This document shows, piece after piece, positions 43,454 through 51,972 of a DNA stretch of 64,000 nucleotides. The position numbers and the translations under genes are program-made. The stretch spans positions 1 to 64,000 of the forward strand of contig CALWNU010000022.1 in the NCBI GenBank assembly GCA_944382905.1, written 5' to 3'. The stretch comes from an uncultured Clostridia bacterium. GTDB taxonomy: Bacteria > Bacillota > Clostridia > Oscillospirales > Ruminococcaceae. The notes beneath the pieces were generated by a model. The model was not told where the DNA came from. It worked only from the letters and a program-made list of their open reading frames with translations, and did no database searches. How positions within the stretch are numbered: the stretch's first letter is position 1; each line of letters opens with the position of its first letter.

Positions 43454-44162
43454 AAACCTGGAGAAGTCCTTTGGAATGCACCAGGTCCTGCGTGGGATCA
43501 ATGAAACCATCTCCCAGGGAGAAAAGGTGGTGGTGATCGGCCCGTCCGGGTCGGGCAAGTCCACCTTTCTGCGTTGTTTGAATCTGCTGGAACGACCCAC
43601 CGGCGGCGAGATCTGGTTCGAGGGCAAGCTGGTGACGGACCAGAAAACGGATATCAGCCTGCTGCGGCAGAAAATGGGGATGGTGTTCCAGCAGTTTAAT
43701 CTGTTTCCCCACTTGACCGTGTTGGAGAATATCACCCTGGCGCCGGTCACCTTGAAGCTGCAGACCAAGCAGCAGGCGCAGGACAATGCCAAGCGGCTGC
43801 TGGAGCGGATTGGCCTGTGGGAAAAGGCGCAGGCGTATCCCGGTCAGCTGTCCGGCGGGCAAAAGCAGCGGATCGCCATCATCCGCGCGCTGGCTATGAA
43901 CCCGGATGTCATGCTGTTTGACGAGCCGACTTCCGCACTGGATCCGGAAATGGTGGGCGAGGTGCTGGCGCTGATGAAAGAGTTGGCAAAAGAGGGGATG
44001 ACCATGGTAGTGGTCACCCACGAAATGGGGTTTGCCCGCGAAGTAGCCACCCGGGTGCTGTTTATGGATGAGGGGAAGGTACTGGAACAGGGGCCGCCGG
44101 ATTCCTTTTTTGGGCATCCGCAGCATCCGCGGCTTCAGGATTTTTTGTCCAAAGTGCTGTAA
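43440..44162 (+). CDS. glnQ: Amino-acid ABC transporter ATP-binding protein
   Basis: A 240-residue ABC ATPase of the polar amino-acid (GlnQ/HisP) group. Walker A is [10 protein letters not shown]-loop [16 protein letters not shown], signature LSGGQKQR, Walker [15 protein letters not shown], and H-loop [13 protein letters not shown]. It starts with GTG 43440 inside the end of the permease gene. It completes a three-gene uptake system with the lipoprotein and permease upstream. Confidence 0.95.
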   Translation: MITVKNLEKSFGMHQVLRGINETISQGEKVVVIGPSGSGKSTFLRCLNLLERPTGGEIWFEGKLVTDQKTDISLLRQKMGMVFQQFNLFPHLTVLENITLAPVTLKLQTKQQAQDNAKRLLERIGLWEKAQAYPGQLSGGQKQRIAIIRALAMNPDVMLFDEPTSALDPEMVGEVLALMKELAKEGMTMVVVTHEMGFAREVATRVLFMDEGKVLEQGPPDSFFGHPQHPRLQDFLSKVL

Positions 44163-44201
44163 AACGGATGATTCTGCCCGCTTGCCCCTCTCTTGTCCCC
44201 A

Positions 44202-44225
44202 AAAGCCGCAAGTGCGGCTTTTTTG
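44202..44225 (+). terminator. Terminator of the ABC transporter operon
   Basis: AAAGCCGCA (44202-44210) pairs with TGCGGCTTT (44213-44221), followed by further Ts. Confidence 0.85.
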
Positions 44226-44361
44226 TTTGGGACGTCAGGGCAAAAATGGCGTTTCGTCACAATTTCGACACACAAATAGAAAATTTAGATAAATTGAAAT
44301 GGAAAATATGCCCTTTTTTATTTATTTTGCCCACAATATTTTAACAATTCTGTGAATTCGG

Positions 44362-44389
44362 TTGATTAAAAAGTCAGAGTGTGTATAAT
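44362..44389 (+). promoter_or_regulatory. Promoter of the M23 peptidase gene
   Basis: TTGATT (44362-44367), 16-base spacer, TATAAT (44384-44389). The AT-rich 100 bases before it hold no other clear signal. Confidence 0.7.
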
Positions 44390-44439
44390 GGAAGAGGAAT
44401 AAAGCGGCTTATTTGCTGTGAAAGAAAGGAGAGGAATGC

Positions 44440-46215
44440 ATGGAAAGCAGCCAGAATGCCGGTAAAAAACCGCTGGGGCAAAAGCGGCGAAAATCGGAAA
44501 GCTTCTCGGTACAGGGATTGGCACAGGAAGCCGCCCGGCAAAGCTATCGGTTTTGTTATTATACCGGCGTCCAGCTGATTCGTTCTGTCAGACGATATAA
44601 AAAGCGGCTTTCCCGGTTTGTGGTGCGTACCCGGCTGAGCCTTCAGCTGAAGCTGAAAAAGCGGGCGACCCTGATCGGCAGAAAGTTCCGTTTTGCTGTA
44701 AACGACGCCATGCGTCCATACCGACAGCTACAGCGATTGCGGCAAAACCAGGAAGAACGTCTGATGCTGGCACAGGATCTCGGCCCCAAAGCGGTCCGGG
44801 AGGAGAAAAGCAAGATCTGGAAGGAAAGTCTGCGGCTTGTTTTTCGAGTGCTGGGAACGGTGTTCAACTACGTTGCGCCGGTTGTCAGCTTGATTATATT
44901 GGTAACGCTGATCCATCAAAACATCAATCTCCAGTTTGCGCTGGAAGTGGAGTACAACGACAAAATCATCGGGTATATCGAGAAGGAATCCGATTTTGAC
45001 GAATCGGAAAAGATCATGCAAAGCCGTATCGTCTATGAGGAGTACCAGCCGCCACTGGATACGGTACCCAAATATACGCTGAAAATCATCAACGAAGAGA
45101 CGCTGTCCACCGTGAATGAAATTGCCGACGAGCTGATTGCTGCTTCCGGCAACGAAATTACCGAAGCCAGCGGCCTGTATGTCGACGGCGTGTTTTACGG
45201 CGCGGTGGAAAATGCAGCGCCGATCCGCTCTTTGCTGGACGGCATGCTGGACCAGTACCGGACGGGCATTGAAAACGAGCGGGTGGATTTTGTACAGGAT
45301 GTGCAGTTGTCTGAAGGGCTTTATCTGCTCAGCAGTATCATTGAAACCGAAGAGATGGAGGCCATCCTGACTTCGGAGGTGGAAGGGGAGGTTACCTACA
45401 CGGTGGTGGAGGGAGACGCCCCGACCCTGATTTCCCAAAAGATGGACATCCCCTACTCCCAGCTCAAAGCGTTGAACCCTGGGATTGAGGAAAGTCTGCT
45501 GGTCGGGCAGGAAGTGCTGATTTCCAATCAGGTCAACTTCCTCACGGTCAAGCGGACGGTGACGGAAGTGTACGAAGAGGACATTCCCTTTGGGACTGAG
45601 GAAGTGGTCGACGCCAATTATGCCAAGGGCTACCAGGCGGTGCGCAGTTCCGGAGTGCTGGGAAAGCGGCTGGTCACGGCGGATGTGGTCTATGTCAACG
45701 GGCTGGAGCAGGATCGGACGGAAGTGGACTCGGTGGTGCTACAAGAGCCGGTGGATCAGGTGGTGACGGTGGGAACCGCGGAGCCGATCCAGGTGCTCAG
45801 CAGTTCCGGCGGGAATTATACCAGCAGTTCCGGCGGGTTTATCTGGCCGGTGGACGGCGGGTATGTTTCCTGCGGGCTCAACGGCTATTGGGGCCACACC
45901 GGAATGGATATTGCGGCGAATATGGGTACTGTGATCCGCGCGGCGGCCTCCGGCACGGTGGTCAAGGCGGTGCGGCAGTACTATGCGTACGGGATCCATG
46001 TCAAGATCAGCCACGGCAATGGCATTTACACCTTGTACGCCCATATGAGCCAGCTGGCCGTCTCCTACGGCGATTATGTCCAGCAAGGGCAGATCATCGG
46101 CTATGTAGGGATGACGGGGAATGCGTCGGGCAACCACTGCCATTTTGAAATCATCATCAACGGCAGGTTTATGGATCCGGCGAAATACATTGGTACTTAT
46201 TACCCTGGCAGGTAA
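44440..46215 (+). CDS. Membrane-anchored LysM-G5-M23 peptidoglycan peptidase
   Basis: A 591-residue protein. Residues 1-140 form an unusually long, very basic cytoplasmic region (KKRLSRFVVRTRLSLQLKLK). One membrane helix lies at about 144-165. The outer part has an uncharacterised region (170-320), a LysM domain (about 325-365; YTVVEGDAPTLISQKMDIPY), a G5 domain (about 367-445; FLTVKRTVTEVYEEDIPFGT), and an M23 domain (about 470-585) with the zinc and catalytic residues in GHTGMDIAANMG, GIYTLYAHMSQL and NHCHFEI. All M23 residues appear intact, so it should be an active endopeptidase. It follows AAAGGAG and has its own promoter and terminator. Confidence 0.93.
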   Translation: MESSQNAGKKPLGQKRRKSESFSVQGLAQEAARQSYRFCYYTGVQLIRSVRRYKKRLSRFVVRTRLSLQLKLKKRATLIGRKFRFAVNDAMRPYRQLQRLRQNQEERLMLAQDLGPKAVREEKSKIWKESLRLVFRVLGTVFNYVAPVVSLIILVTLIHQNINLQFALEVEYNDKIIGYIEKESDFDESEKIMQSRIVYEEYQPPLDTVPKYTLKIINEETLSTVNEIADELIAASGNEITEASGLYVDGVFYGAVENAAPIRSLLDGMLDQYRTGIENERVDFVQDVQLSEGLYLLSSIIETEEMEAILTSEVEGEVTYTVVEGDAPTLISQKMDIPYSQLKALNPGIEESLLVGQEVLISNQVNFLTVKRTVTEVYEEDIPFGTEEVVDANYAKGYQAVRSSGVLGKRLVTADVVYVNGLEQDRTEVDSVVLQEPVDQVVTVGTAEPIQVLSSSGGNYTSSSGGFIWPVDGGYVSCGLNGYWGHTGMDIAANMGTVIRAAASGTVVKAVRQYYAYGIHVKISHGNGIYTLYAHMSQLAVSYGDYVQQGQIIGYVGMTGNASGNHCHFEIIINGRFMDPAKYIGTYYPGR

Positions 46216-46224
46216 GGTTCGAAA

Positions 46225-46256
46225 AAAGCATCCGGGCAGCCCGGATGCTTTTTTTA
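46225..46256 (+). terminator. Terminator of the M23 peptidase gene
   Basis: A 12-bp stem (46225-46236 with 46240-46251) with a three-base loop and seven Ts. The next 160 bases, up to the murA promoter, contain only a weak CGCTTGC/GCAAGCG dyad (46338-46344, 46365-46371). Confidence 0.9.
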
Positions 46257-46417
46257 TGCAAAATTTTCCATTCTGTTAATTGGGAAAAAGAACCAATGCA
46301 TGCTGCCGGCAAATCGGGGGAAAATTTTGTAAGATCGCGCTTGCGGCGGCAAAAGAAAACGCGCGCAAGCGGCGGGATTATTTCTAGTAAATTTTGCTTT
46401 TCATTTATCGGCTGTTG

Positions 46418-46426
46418 TGTTATAAT
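46418..46426 (+). promoter_or_regulatory. Extended -10 promoter of murA
   Basis: TGTTATAAT at 46418-46426 is an extended -10 element; the -35 region has TTTTCA at 46398-46403. Confidence 0.6.
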
Positions 46427-46510
46427 ACTACTATTAAAAGTATGCCTAAAGAGTTTTTTGCGTGTTCTTTGGGAAAAGATAGAGAGAAAAGATGATAAGG
46501 AGAGGCTGAA

Positions 46511-47800
46511 ATGGAGAAGTTTTTCATTGACGGTCCCGGCCGATTAGAGGGCGAAGTGGTGATCAGCGGCGCAAAAAATGCTGCGGTGGCGATCATACCT
46601 GCGGTGCTGCTGGCAGAAGAGCCTTGTGTCCTGGAGAATATCCCGAATATCAACGACGTAAACATTTCTTTGCAGATTTTGCAAAATTTAGGCGCAAAAA
46701 TCAAAATGCGCAATAAAACCACCGTGGAAATCGACGCGACCCATATCATGTCTCCTTCGGTCCCGTTTGATATCGCGCGGAATATGCGCGCCTCCTATTA
46801 TTTTTTAGGCGCGCTGCTGGGTCGGTATTCCCAAGGTTCGGTCACCATGCCGGGTGGCTGTAATTTTGGCGGGGTGCGTCCCATTGACCAGCACATCAAG
46901 GGGTTTGAAGCGCTGGGGGCGGAGGTGTCCATCGACCACGGCATGATCGGCGCTCAGGCGCAACAGCTCACCGGAAGCCACATTTATTTCGACGGCGTTT
47001 CGGTCGGAGCGACCATCAATGTCATGCTGGCGGCGGTGCGGGCCCAGGGGCTGACCATTTTGGAAAATGTGGCGAAGGAACCGCATGTGGTGGATCTGGC
47101 CAACTTTTTAAACTCTATGGGCGCGGATGTGCGCGGCGCCGGGACAGACGTCATCAAGATCCGCGGGGTCGACCACATGCATGGCGCTTCTTATTCGATT
47201 ATCCCCGATCAGATCGAGGCGGGGACCTTTATGGTCGCGGCGGCGGCTACCAACGGCAATGTCCTGGTGAAAAACGTGATTCCAAAGCATTTGGAGTCCA
47301 TCACGGCAAAGCTGGTGGCGGCGGGCGCGGCGGTGGAGGAGTTTGACGATGCAGTTCGGGTCAGCAGAAGCGGACCGCTGAAAAAAATCAATCTGAAAAC
47401 CTTGCCCCATCCCGGGTTCCCCACCGATCTGCAGCCGCAGATGGCGGTAATGCTTTCCATTGCAGAAGGGACAAGCATTATCACCGAAGGGGTTTGGGAC
47501 AACCGTTATAAATACGTGGACGAGCTGCGCCGCATGGGGGCGAAAATCCAGGTGGACGGAAAGGTCGCCGTGGTGGAAGGCGTGGAAGGGCTGACAGGCG
47601 CCCCGGTTAAGGCGACGGATCTGCGGGCCGGCGCGGCGCTGGTGATTGCCGGGTTGATTGCCTGCGGCCGCACCGAAGTGGAGGAAATTTACCACATCGA
47701 GCGCGGGTATGAGGACGTGGTTGGCAAATTCCGGGGCTTGGGCGCCAAAATGGAAAAAGTGGACGTGCCGGATGCGGACATGCAGCGGGCAATCGGGTAA
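46511..47800 (+). CDS. murA: UDP-N-acetylglucosamine 1-carboxyvinyltransferase
   Basis: A 429-residue enzyme that transfers enolpyruvyl from PEP to UDP-GlcNAc, the first committed step of peptidoglycan synthesis. The catalytic, fosfomycin-reactive Cys117 is present in PGGCNFGGVRPID, so sensitivity is expected from this protein. Other marks: ISGAKNAAVAIIPAVLLAEE, HPGFPTDLQPQMAVML and ARSNDNTxE-like DNRYKYVDELRRMGA. ATG 46511 follows AAGGAG. Whether it is the MurA1 or MurA2 paralogue cannot be told from the window. Confidence 0.97.
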   Translation: MEKFFIDGPGRLEGEVVISGAKNAAVAIIPAVLLAEEPCVLENIPNINDVNISLQILQNLGAKIKMRNKTTVEIDATHIMSPSVPFDIARNMRASYYFLGALLGRYSQGSVTMPGGCNFGGVRPIDQHIKGFEALGAEVSIDHGMIGAQAQQLTGSHIYFDGVSVGATINVMLAAVRAQGLTILENVAKEPHVVDLANFLNSMGADVRGAGTDVIKIRGVDHMHGASYSIIPDQIEAGTFMVAAAATNGNVLVKNVIPKHLESITAKLVAAGAAVEEFDDAVRVSRSGPLKKINLKTLPHPGFPTDLQPQMAVMLSIAEGTSIITEGVWDNRYKYVDELRRMGAKIQVDGKVAVVEGVEGLTGAPVKATDLRAGAALVIAGLIACGRTEVEEIYHIERGYEDVVGKFRGLGAKMEKVDVPDADMQRAIG

Positions 47801-47911
47801 CAGAATCAACAGTTTCGGCTTTGGCGTTTGCCGGGGCCGATTTCTTTTGAAGGCAGGCGGGGCTTTTGCCCGCCCAGATGGGCGGAAGGCTTCGGGAAAG
47901 GATCGGACAGG

Positions 47912-48703
47912 ATGGCTTGTTTTTGCACTTTGGCCAGCGGCAGCAGCGGGAACAGCACCTATCTCGGCAGCGGCGTCGGCGGGGTTTTGATCGATGCGGG
48001 CGTGAGCTGCAAAGGGATTGTATCGGGGCTAAAAAGCCGCGGGATTGAGCCGGAAAAAATCCAAGCGGTTTTCATCAGCCACGAGCATACGGACCATATC
48101 AAGGGGCTGAAAGTGCTGCTCAAAAAGCTGATGGTCCCTGTATACGCCACCGACGAGGTGCTGGATTTTTTGGCGGACCGGGACTATTTGCCGGGCGGCG
48201 TGCGCGCCGTCCCCATGCCGGTGCAGGGGGTCTGCATCGGAGATTTGTACATAGGGGCGTTCGAGACGTCCCATGACAGCGCGCACAGCGTCGGGTATGT
48301 GGCGGTGAGCGGAAACGGCAAAAAAATGGCGGTTTCTACCGATCTTGGCGTGGTGACGCCGATGGTACGGCAGGCGGTGCGCAGCTGCGATTTGGTGCTG
48401 CTGGAATCCAACTATGACCGGAATATGCTGATGGCCGGCGCTTACCCTTACCCGCTCAAGCGCCGGATCGACGGCGAGCAAGGGCATCTTTCCAACGAAG
48501 CCTGCGCCGGATTTTTGCCGGAATTGGTGGAGGCGGGGGCGCGGCAGATTGTGCTGGGCCATTTGAGCCAGGAGAATAATCTGCCTGGCTTGGCCATGGA
48601 AACGGCGGTTGCTTCCTTGCAAAACGCAGGCATGTGCCGGGGGCAGGACTATGAGATTTCCGTGGCGCCCCGGTATGAGGCGGGCGAGATGATCGTCCTG
48701 TAA
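47912..48703 (+). CDS. walJ: MBL-fold hydrolase of the WalJ/YycJ family
   Basis: A 263-residue metallo-beta-lactamase-fold protein. It starts MACFCTLASGSSGNSTYLGS, the family's N-terminal signature, with ATG 47912 and AAAGGA upstream. Metal ligands are in FISHEHTDHIKG, ETSHDSAHSVGY and LGHLSQENN. In Bacillus the homologue YycJ/WalJ belongs to the walRK locus and has been linked to coordination of cell-wall synthesis with replication; it is thought to be a DNA-processing nuclease. The walK/walR genes are absent here, but rlmH, which usually closes that locus, follows. Confidence 0.9.
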   Translation: MACFCTLASGSSGNSTYLGSGVGGVLIDAGVSCKGIVSGLKSRGIEPEKIQAVFISHEHTDHIKGLKVLLKKLMVPVYATDEVLDFLADRDYLPGGVRAVPMPVQGVCIGDLYIGAFETSHDSAHSVGYVAVSGNGKKMAVSTDLGVVTPMVRQAVRSCDLVLLESNYDRNMLMAGAYPYPLKRRIDGEQGHLSNEACAGFLPELVEAGARQIVLGHLSQENNLPGLAMETAVASLQNAGMCRGQDYEISVAPRYEAGEMIVL

Positions 48704-48741
48704 AGCACGGCGAACAAAAAACGCGGACAGAGGGAGAAAAC

Positions 48742-49224
48742 ATGCAGACGGTGACGATTTTATGCGTGGGCAAGCTCAAAGAGTCCTACTGGCGGGAAGC
48801 GGCGGCGGAATATCAAAAACGGCTTGGCGCTTTTTGCAAAGTCGGGGTGGTGGAGGTGGAGGAAGCGCGGATTCCCTCCAACCCCTCCCAAGCGCAGATC
48901 GACGCGGCCCTTGTGGCAGAGGGGGAGCGGCTGCTTGCCAAAATCCCCGGAGACAGCCTGGCGGCGGCCTTGTGCATCGAGGGCAAGGAACAGACGTCGG
49001 AAGAATTGGCCCGATGGCTGGGAAAAGCAGCGGTGGATGGAAAGAGCAATATCGTGTTTTTGATCGGTGGCTCCTTTGGATTGTCCCCGCAGGTCAAACA
49101 GCGGGCGGACTGTCGGATTTCCATGTCCCGCATGACCTTTCCGCACCAGCTGGCGCGGGTGATGCTGTTGGAGCAGATCTACCGCGGCTATCAAATCCAA
49201 AACGGGGGAAAGTATCATAAGTGA
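48742..49224 (+). CDS. rlmH: 23S rRNA pseudouridine-1915 N3-methyltransferase
   Basis: A 160-residue SPOUT methyltransferase acting on pseudouridine 1915 of helix 69 in assembled ribosomes. The family signature is present: VTILCVGKLKESYWREAAAE, the knot region IVFLIGGSFGLSPQVKQRAD, and the C-terminal HQLARVMLLEQIYRGYQIQ with the final GGKYHK. ATG 48742 follows GGGAG. It lies 38 bases after walJ and ends before a bidirectional terminator. Confidence 0.97.
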   Translation: MQTVTILCVGKLKESYWREAAAEYQKRLGAFCKVGVVEVEEARIPSNPSQAQIDAALVAEGERLLAKIPGDSLAAALCIEGKEQTSEELARWLGKAAVDGKSNIVFLIGGSFGLSPQVKQRADCRISMSRMTFPHQLARVMLLEQIYRGYQIQNGGKYHK

Positions 49225-49240
49225 CCAAGGAGGTCATCGA

Positions 49241-49270
49241 AAAAGCCCTTGCCGTATGGCAAGGGCTTTT
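49241..49270. terminator. Bidirectional terminator between rlmH and the GNAT gene
   Basis: AAAAGCCCTTGCC pairs with the mirrored GGCAAGGGCTTTT (49241-49270), with T-runs available for both strands. Confidence 0.85.
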
Positions 49271-49289
49271 TGGGATTCGTCCAGGCGCT

Positions 49290-50177
49290 TTATGCACGGG
49301 AAATGTCAGGGAACTGCAAAGGGCGAGACGCAAAGGGGTTCCACGTTCCGCCCAGCAAAAACAAATGCTCGTCGCCGGGTTGGGCGCAAGCGTCGGGGAC
49401 GGGGCACTTGGGGGTAAAGCCCAGTACCGCCCGGCGCACCCCAGGGCCGGCGATGCCATTGAGCAGCGACTGCAGGTCGATGGAAGCTGAACCTAACAGC
49501 TCATGGCAGAATAATGTTTCGTTTTCCTCCCAGCAGATGACCACCATATGCTGGCGCGGCAGCACATAAAGCATATCCCGGAATGGGCCGAGCAAATAAA
49601 ACAAAAATAGCCCTTCGTTGTTTTCCATGGAGAAAGCGGAATAAGGGTTGGAACAGGCATAGGCCTCTAGCAGCAGCGCCCGGTCCGAACGGTTGGACGG
49701 GTCCAGCTTTCGGCGCAGCAGCGCCGGCCCCGGACGGACGGGGATGGTCAGCTGGCGTTCTTTGGCGGGGATAAACCCAAACTTGGGATAAAAATCCAAC
49801 ACGGAATCATTGGCGAACAGATATAGGCATTCGCAGCGGTCCTGCCAGCGCCGCAAAACCGTTTCCAGAAGGAAACGGGACAACCCCATGCCGCGATAGC
49901 GCGGATGGGTCATCACCGTTCCCAGCTGGATCCAAGAATGCAGCTTGCCGTCCAGCCGAAAGGTCATACGGTTGACCGAAACATTGGCGGCAATTTCGCC
50001 GTTGTGCACCAGTACATGGGGAAGATACCGGTCCTGCCAGCCGCCATTTTCATACCAGCAGGCCAAATCCAGGCCGAAGGTTTCCTGCGCCAGGGAGAAA
50101 AAAGACCGGCGAAGGGAAGGGGATTGTCGGATTTGATCGGTGAATAGGAACCCCGATCCGCAGCTATGGTATTCCAT
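49290..50177 (-). CDS. GNAT family N-acetyltransferase
   Basis: A 295-residue acetyltransferase. The acetyl-CoA loop is the classic Arg/Gln-x-x-Gly-x-Gly form in HPRYRGMGLSRFLLETVL (about residues 90-107), after the strand SWIQLGTVMTH. FYPKFGFIPAKE ends the fold. A second half of ~140 residues (LLEAYACSNPYSAF onwards) has no motif I know, as in Eis-like or two-domain GNATs. The substrate is unknown. ATG at 50177 follows AAGGAGG, and the gene begins 11 bases after the comM stop, so the two form an operon. Confidence 0.85.
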   Translation of the reverse strand: MEYHSCGSGFLFTDQIRQSPSLRRSFFSLAQETFGLDLACWYENGGWQDRYLPHVLVHNGEIAANVSVNRMTFRLDGKLHSWIQLGTVMTHPRYRGMGLSRFLLETVLRRWQDRCECLYLFANDSVLDFYPKFGFIPAKERQLTIPVRPGPALLRRKLDPSNRSDRALLLEAYACSNPYSAFSMENNEGLFLFYLLGPFRDMLYVLPRQHMVVICWEENETLFCHELLGSASIDLQSLLNGIAGPGVRRAVLGFTPKCPVPDACAQPGDEHLFLLGGTWNPFASRPLQFPDISRA

Positions 50178-50188
50178 ATGGATCCTCC

Positions 50189-51715
50189 TTATCGGGACCA
50201 GTATTTTCGATCTAGGCTACGGTATTGCACCGCTTCGGCAATATGGCGGCGCTGGATCGTCTCGGCGCCCTCCAGGTCGGCGATGGTGCGGGACACTTTT
50301 ACGATCCGCTCATATGCCCTGGCCGACAGACCCATGGATTCGAACACTTTTTCCAGCAAGGCCTTGGCCCCGTCGTCCATGGGGCAAAATTGCTGCAAGG
50401 CCCATGCGGGCAGCTTGGCGTTGCAGGAAATGCCGATGGCGCGGTAGCGCTCCTGCTGCCGTTTGCGCGCCTGATTGACCCGCTGGCGAATTGCGGCGGA
50501 AGATTCTTCCTGATGGGTGGAAACGAGATTTTCATAGGCCACCGGCGCGACTTCCACATGCAGGTCCAACCGGTCCAGCAATGGCCCGGATACCCGGGCA
50601 AGATACCGGCTTACCGCGGCGTCCGTACAGCTGCATGGGTGAGTCGGATGCCCAAAATACCCGCAGGGGCAGGGGTTCATGGCGGCGACAACCATCATAG
50701 AGCAGGGGTAGCTTAACGTGCCGGAAACCCGGGCAATGGTTACCTGGCCGTCCTCGATGGGCTGGCGCAGTGATTCCATCGCATCCCGGGAAAATTCCGG
50801 CAGTTCGTCCAAAAACAGCACGCCGTTGTGGGCCAGCGAGATTTCGCCGGGCCGCGGGATGCTCCCACCGCCGGCAAGGCCGGCTGACGAAATGGTGTGG
50901 TGGGGAGAACGAAACGGGCGGTTGGTGATCAGTACCCCGCGTTCCGGCAGCAACCCCGCCACCGAGTGGATTTTGGTGGCCTCCAGGGATTCGTCCAGCG
51001 TCATTTCCGGCAGAATCGACGGGATCCGCTTGGCCAGCATGGATTTGCCCGCGCCCGGCGGCCCGATCATCAGCACATTATGTCCGCCGGCCGCTGCCAC
51101 TTCCAGCGCCCGTTTGGCGCCGGCCTGCCCTTTGACGTCCGCAAAGTCCAATGGGAAATCAGCCGGGTCCTGGCAAGGGCCTTCCGGTTGGGCCGGGCTC
51201 AGGGGAAGGCCCTTGAGCAGCCAATCCATCAGCTGCTGCGCATGGGAAACGCCGTACACCTCGATCCCCTGCACCAGAGCGCCCTCTGCCGCGTTGGCCT
51301 GGGGCACAAATACCCGCCGCAGGCCCAGCTGTTTTGCCTGCATCACCATGGGCAAAACGCCGTTGACCCGCCGGACTTGGCCGGATAAGGACAATTCCCC
51401 CAAAAACGCACTGTCCGACAGATCCGCCTCTAAAAGACCGGCGGCCTTGACGACGCCCAGAAAGATGGGCAGGTCATACAGCGCCCCGTCTTTTTTCACG
51501 TCCGCCGGCGAGAGGTTGACGATGATTTTCCCGATGGGAAAGGTCAGCCCGCAGTTGCGGATGGCAGAACGCACCCGGTCCCGGGATTCTTTGACCGCGG
51601 CGCCAGGCAGGCCAACGATTTCAAATGCAGGCATGGATTTGGATAAATCCACCTCGGCTTGCACTGGGTACGCCTGGAGCCCGGTCAGCCCCATACTATT
51701 CACACAAATAACCAT
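50189..51715 (-). CDS. comM: ComM/YifB family Mg-chelatase-like AAA ATPase
   Basis: A 508-residue AAA+ protein. An N-terminal Lon-protease-like (ChlI) domain (about 1-165, with VEVDLSKSMPAFEIVGLPGA) is followed by the ATPase domain with Walker A GPPGAGKSMLAKRIP, GVLFLDELPEF and NPCPCGYFGHP (Cys-rich insertion), and a C-terminal Mg_chelatase_C domain. The homologue ComM is a hexameric helicase that promotes branch migration in natural transformation. No other competence gene is near. AGGTGG precedes the ATG. Confidence 0.94.
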   Translation of the reverse strand: MVICVNSMGLTGLQAYPVQAEVDLSKSMPAFEIVGLPGAAVKESRDRVRSAIRNCGLTFPIGKIIVNLSPADVKKDGALYDLPIFLGVVKAAGLLEADLSDSAFLGELSLSGQVRRVNGVLPMVMQAKQLGLRRVFVPQANAAEGALVQGIEVYGVSHAQQLMDWLLKGLPLSPAQPEGPCQDPADFPLDFADVKGQAGAKRALEVAAAGGHNVLMIGPPGAGKSMLAKRIPSILPEMTLDESLEATKIHSVAGLLPERGVLITNRPFRSPHHTISSAGLAGGGSIPRPGEISLAHNGVLFLDELPEFSRDAMESLRQPIEDGQVTIARVSGTLSYPCSMMVVAAMNPCPCGYFGHPTHPCSCTDAAVSRYLARVSGPLLDRLDLHVEVAPVAYENLVSTHQEESSAAIRQRVNQARKRQQERYRAIGISCNAKLPAWALQQFCPMDDGAKALLEKVFESMGLSARAYERIVKVSRTIADLEGAETIQRRHIAEAVQYRSLDRKYWSR

Positions 51716-51894
51716 CTCAGACCACCTGTCCTATTTTTTGCGTCATGCCAACAGTATACCGCATTTTTCCGCCTGTGGCCAGAGCGGAATTGGGTTTTTG
51801 GCCGTTTGGGGCAGCACGCCGGCGCAAAAGAGGCAACTTGTCGATCTTTGCCCTTTTTTGCAGGGAAGATTTGGGCAGTCCCGCCAAAAAACTA

Positions 51895-51924
51895 TTGAGA
51901 AAAGTTTTGCCTTGCGGTATACTA
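51895..51924 (+). promoter_or_regulatory. Promoter of the phosphoglucomutase gene
   Basis: TTGAGA (51895-51900), 18-base spacer, TATACT (51919-51924). A separate minus-strand TATACT for comM is at 51753-51758. Confidence 0.65.
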
Positions 51925-51972
51925 AAAAAAAGCGGACAACAGGTTTTTTCTGCGAAATGTGGAGGCGATATC

